Source of the DNA: Bacteroidota bacterium
Lineage (GTDB): Bacteria; Bacteroidota; Bacteroidia; Chitinophagales; Chitinophagaceae
Length of the DNA: 6,884 bases
Assembly: GCA_947457085.1 (NCBI GenBank)
Contig: CANGUS010000097.1
Span: 1 to 6,884 of the forward strand
Reading direction: 5' to 3'
Shown here: positions 5,771 through 6,884 of the stretch, piece after piece
How positions within the stretch are numbered: the stretch's first letter is position 1
Layout of the letters: each line of letters begins with the position of its first letter
Notes under the pieces: model-generated
Told to the model about the DNA's origin: nothing
Database searches by the model: none
What the model saw: only the letters and a program-made list of their open reading frames with translations
Position numbers and translations under genes: made by a program

Positions 5771-5873
5771 GTGGCAAGTCTTATACGACCAGCTCCTGCT
5801 AATCCTCCAGGGTGGGAACGCAGCAAAGGTACGTGGTTGTAGCGGTGCGATATAAGTAACTTGCCATTTTTTT
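5771..5873 (+). ncRNA. ffs: Small (4.5S-type) signal recognition particle RNA
   Basis: SRP RNA binds Ffh and, with FtsY, directs ribosomes making membrane and exported proteins to the inner membrane. The about 100-base transcript folds into one long hairpin. The terminal stem is TGGCAAGT (5772-5779) with ACTTGCCA (5859-5866), continuing CTTATA (5780-5785) with TATAAG (5851-5856). At the tip is the conserved Ffh-binding domain: CCAGG (5807-5811), stem GTG, GGAA tetraloop (5815-5818), stem CGC, and the conserved AGCA (5822-5825) on the opposite side of the internal loop. It is the small bacterial form without an Alu domain. The closing stem followed by a run of T (5867-5873) makes its own terminator. 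End points are estimated to a few bases. Confidence 0.92.
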
Positions 5874-5900
5874 CCCCTTTTATTTCTTGTTTAAAACTAA

Positions 5901-5933
5901 TTTGTAATAATTAATTTGCGCAAATTATCTTTG
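5901..5933 (+). promoter_or_regulatory. Promoter of the transaldolase gene
   Basis: TTTG (5901-5904), 21 bases, then TATCTTTG (5926-5933) followed by CAC match the Bacteroidota -33/-7 consensus. The start point near 5937-5940 leaves a short leader of about 15 bases before the ATG at 5955. Confidence 0.7.
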
Positions 5934-5954
5934 CACGCATAAAAACATATTTTC

Positions 5955-6608
5955 ATGAAATTTTTTATCGATACAGCTAATTTAGCTCAAATCAAAGAAG
6001 CCAATGACCTTGGTATTTTAGACGGTGTAACCACCAATCCTTCATTAATGGCTAAAGAGGGAATTCAAGGAACAGAAGCCATTTTAAAACATTATAGAGA
6101 TATTTGCGATATCGTTAAAATGCCTGTTAGTGCTGAAGTGATCTCTACTGACTTTGATGGGATGATAGCAGAAGGCAAAAAATTAGCCGCTTTAGATCCA
6201 AATATTGTTGTGAAAGTACCTATGATCAAAGATGGTATTAAAGCAATCAAATGGTTTACAGACAATGGAATTAAAACCAATTGCACATTGGTTTTTAGTG
6301 CTGGTCAAGCAATATTAGCGGCAAAAGCAGGTGCTACGTATGTTTCTCCATTTATTGGTCGTATAGATGATGGAAACTGGGATGGGATTGAATTGATAGA
6401 ACAAATTTCTCATATTTATAACACCCAAGGGTTTAAAACACTTATTTTAGCAGCCTCTATTCGTACTTCATTGCATATTGTGAAATGTGCCGAAGCAGGA
6501 GCAGATGTTTGTACTTGTCCATTGTCGAGCATCTTAGGATTATTAAAACATCCTTTGACAGATATAGGTTTAGCGCAATTTTTAGAAGATGCTAAAAAGT
6601 TTGCATAA
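5955..6608 (+). CDS. tal: Small-type transaldolase (MipB/TalC-like family)
   Basis: Transaldolase moves a dihydroxyacetone unit from sedoheptulose 7-phosphate to glyceraldehyde 3-phosphate, giving erythrose 4-phosphate and fructose 6-phosphate in the non-oxidative pentose phosphate pathway. The 217 residues form one TIM barrel of the short class I aldolase family. Visible marks are D6 in FFIDTAN, GVTTNPSL (24-31), the Schiff-base lysine K87 in IVVKVPM, TNCTLVFS (108-115), YVSPFIGRIDDG (129-140), AASIR (166-170) and HPLTD (199-203). E61 in SAEVIS and F133 in SPFIG are the residues seen in small transaldolases such as the Bacillus enzyme; fructose-6-phosphate aldolase FsaA has Gln and Tyr there. 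That favours transaldolase activity, by inference. The start at 5955 gives the canonical MKFFIDTA. It is monocistronic, with its own promoter and terminator. Confidence 0.94.
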   Translation: MKFFIDTANLAQIKEANDLGILDGVTTNPSLMAKEGIQGTEAILKHYRDICDIVKMPVSAEVISTDFDGMIAEGKKLAALDPNIVVKVPMIKDGIKAIKWFTDNGIKTNCTLVFSAGQAILAAKAGATYVSPFIGRIDDGNWDGIELIEQISHIYNTQGFKTLILAASIRTSLHIVKCAEAGADVCTCPLSSILGLLKHPLTDIGLAQFLEDAKKFA

Positions 6609-6635
6609 GCCAGGATCTTTTAAACTAAAGAATAT

Positions 6636-6668
6636 AAAAAACGCAAAGAATCATCTTTGCGTTTTTTT
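6636..6668. terminator. Bidirectional terminator between transaldolase and the convergent gene
   Basis: A perfect 14-base stem (6636-6649 with 6654-6667; core CGCAAAGA/TCTTTGCG) with loop ATCA has a T run on the plus side and an A run on the other. It can end the transaldolase transcript and the minus-strand transcript that stops at 6717. Confidence 0.92.
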
Positions 6669-6716
6669 ATTGTCATAAATTCAAGTGAAAATCAGATTTA
6701 GGCAATACTATTTTAC

Positions 6717-6884
6717 TTAAAAAGTAAATTTCATACTTCCAAAAATGCCAAAACGCCTAATTTGAGAATCGTTTGTTGGTGTTCTGTAAGGTAATACTCT
6801 CCATACAAAATCTATGCGAAGTACTTTTAAAATATTTTCTATTCCGGTACCCACCTCTACATAAGGACTTTTAGAAAGCGTTTG
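6717..6884 (-). CDS. C-terminal end of an outer-membrane barrel protein, probably DUF5686 family
   Basis: The last 55 residues of a minus-strand gene are visible; its start lies beyond the right edge. The sequence begins SPYVEVGTGIENILKVLRIDFVWRV and ends RRFGIFGSMKFTF. Alternating polar and hydrophobic strands and a terminal phenylalanine are typical of outer-membrane beta-barrels recognised by the BAM machinery. The motif Y-V-E-V-G-x-G-I-E-N-I-L-K-x-x-R-I-D-F-V-W-R is one I associate with the end of the Bacteroidota DUF5686 / carboxypeptidase-regulatory-like-domain proteins, large surface proteins of mostly unknown role. The family call is from memory of the motif and needs the full gene. 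It converges with the transaldolase gene and shares the bidirectional terminator. Confidence 0.75.
   Translation of the reverse strand, partial: QTLSKSPYVEVGTGIENILKVLRIDFVWRVLPYRTPTNDSQIRRFGIFGSMKFTF

Overview
The window looks like AT-rich chromosomal DNA from a member of the Bacteroidota. Three things point there. Several promoters carry the phylum's -33/-7 pattern (TTTG, 19-21 bases, TAnnTTTG), genes lack clear Shine-Dalgarno sequences, and the right edge holds the C-terminal end of what looks like a DUF5686-type outer-membrane barrel protein. I cannot set the class or genus from the sequence.

Left third (1 to about 2630) appears to be the end of an integrated mobile element. It holds the tail of an unrecognised protein, a short decayed reading frame, a 105-residue protein of unknown role, an AT-rich gene-poor stretch, and a complete tyrosine recombinase on the minus strand with its own terminator. 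The recombinase gene starts about 150 bases from the 3' end of a tRNA-Arg(ACG) gene, the classic position of an attachment site. The other end of the element is not in the window.

Middle and right (about 2628 to 6884) is ordinary housekeeping chromosome. In order it holds tRNA-Arg (minus); rlmH (23S rRNA methyltransferase); a truncated tRNA copy next to an intact tRNA with CAT anticodon (elongator Met); htpG (bacterial Hsp90); the small SRP RNA; a small-type transaldolase; and, convergent with it, the end of the outer-membrane protein gene. Most units are monocistronic, with their own promoter and a strong hairpin-plus-T terminator. The theme is translation, folding and protein targeting (rlmH, tRNAs, htpG, SRP RNA) plus one pentose-phosphate enzyme, but nothing indicates one operon.

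I did not find a convincing new multi-gene system. The most interesting items are the repeat cluster over the integrase start codon, the fully interleaved divergent promoters between tRNA-Arg and rlmH, the 5' tRNA half whose anticodon arm is replaced by a CCCGAT palindrome, and wobble pairs in the tRNA-Arg acceptor that may record the integration.
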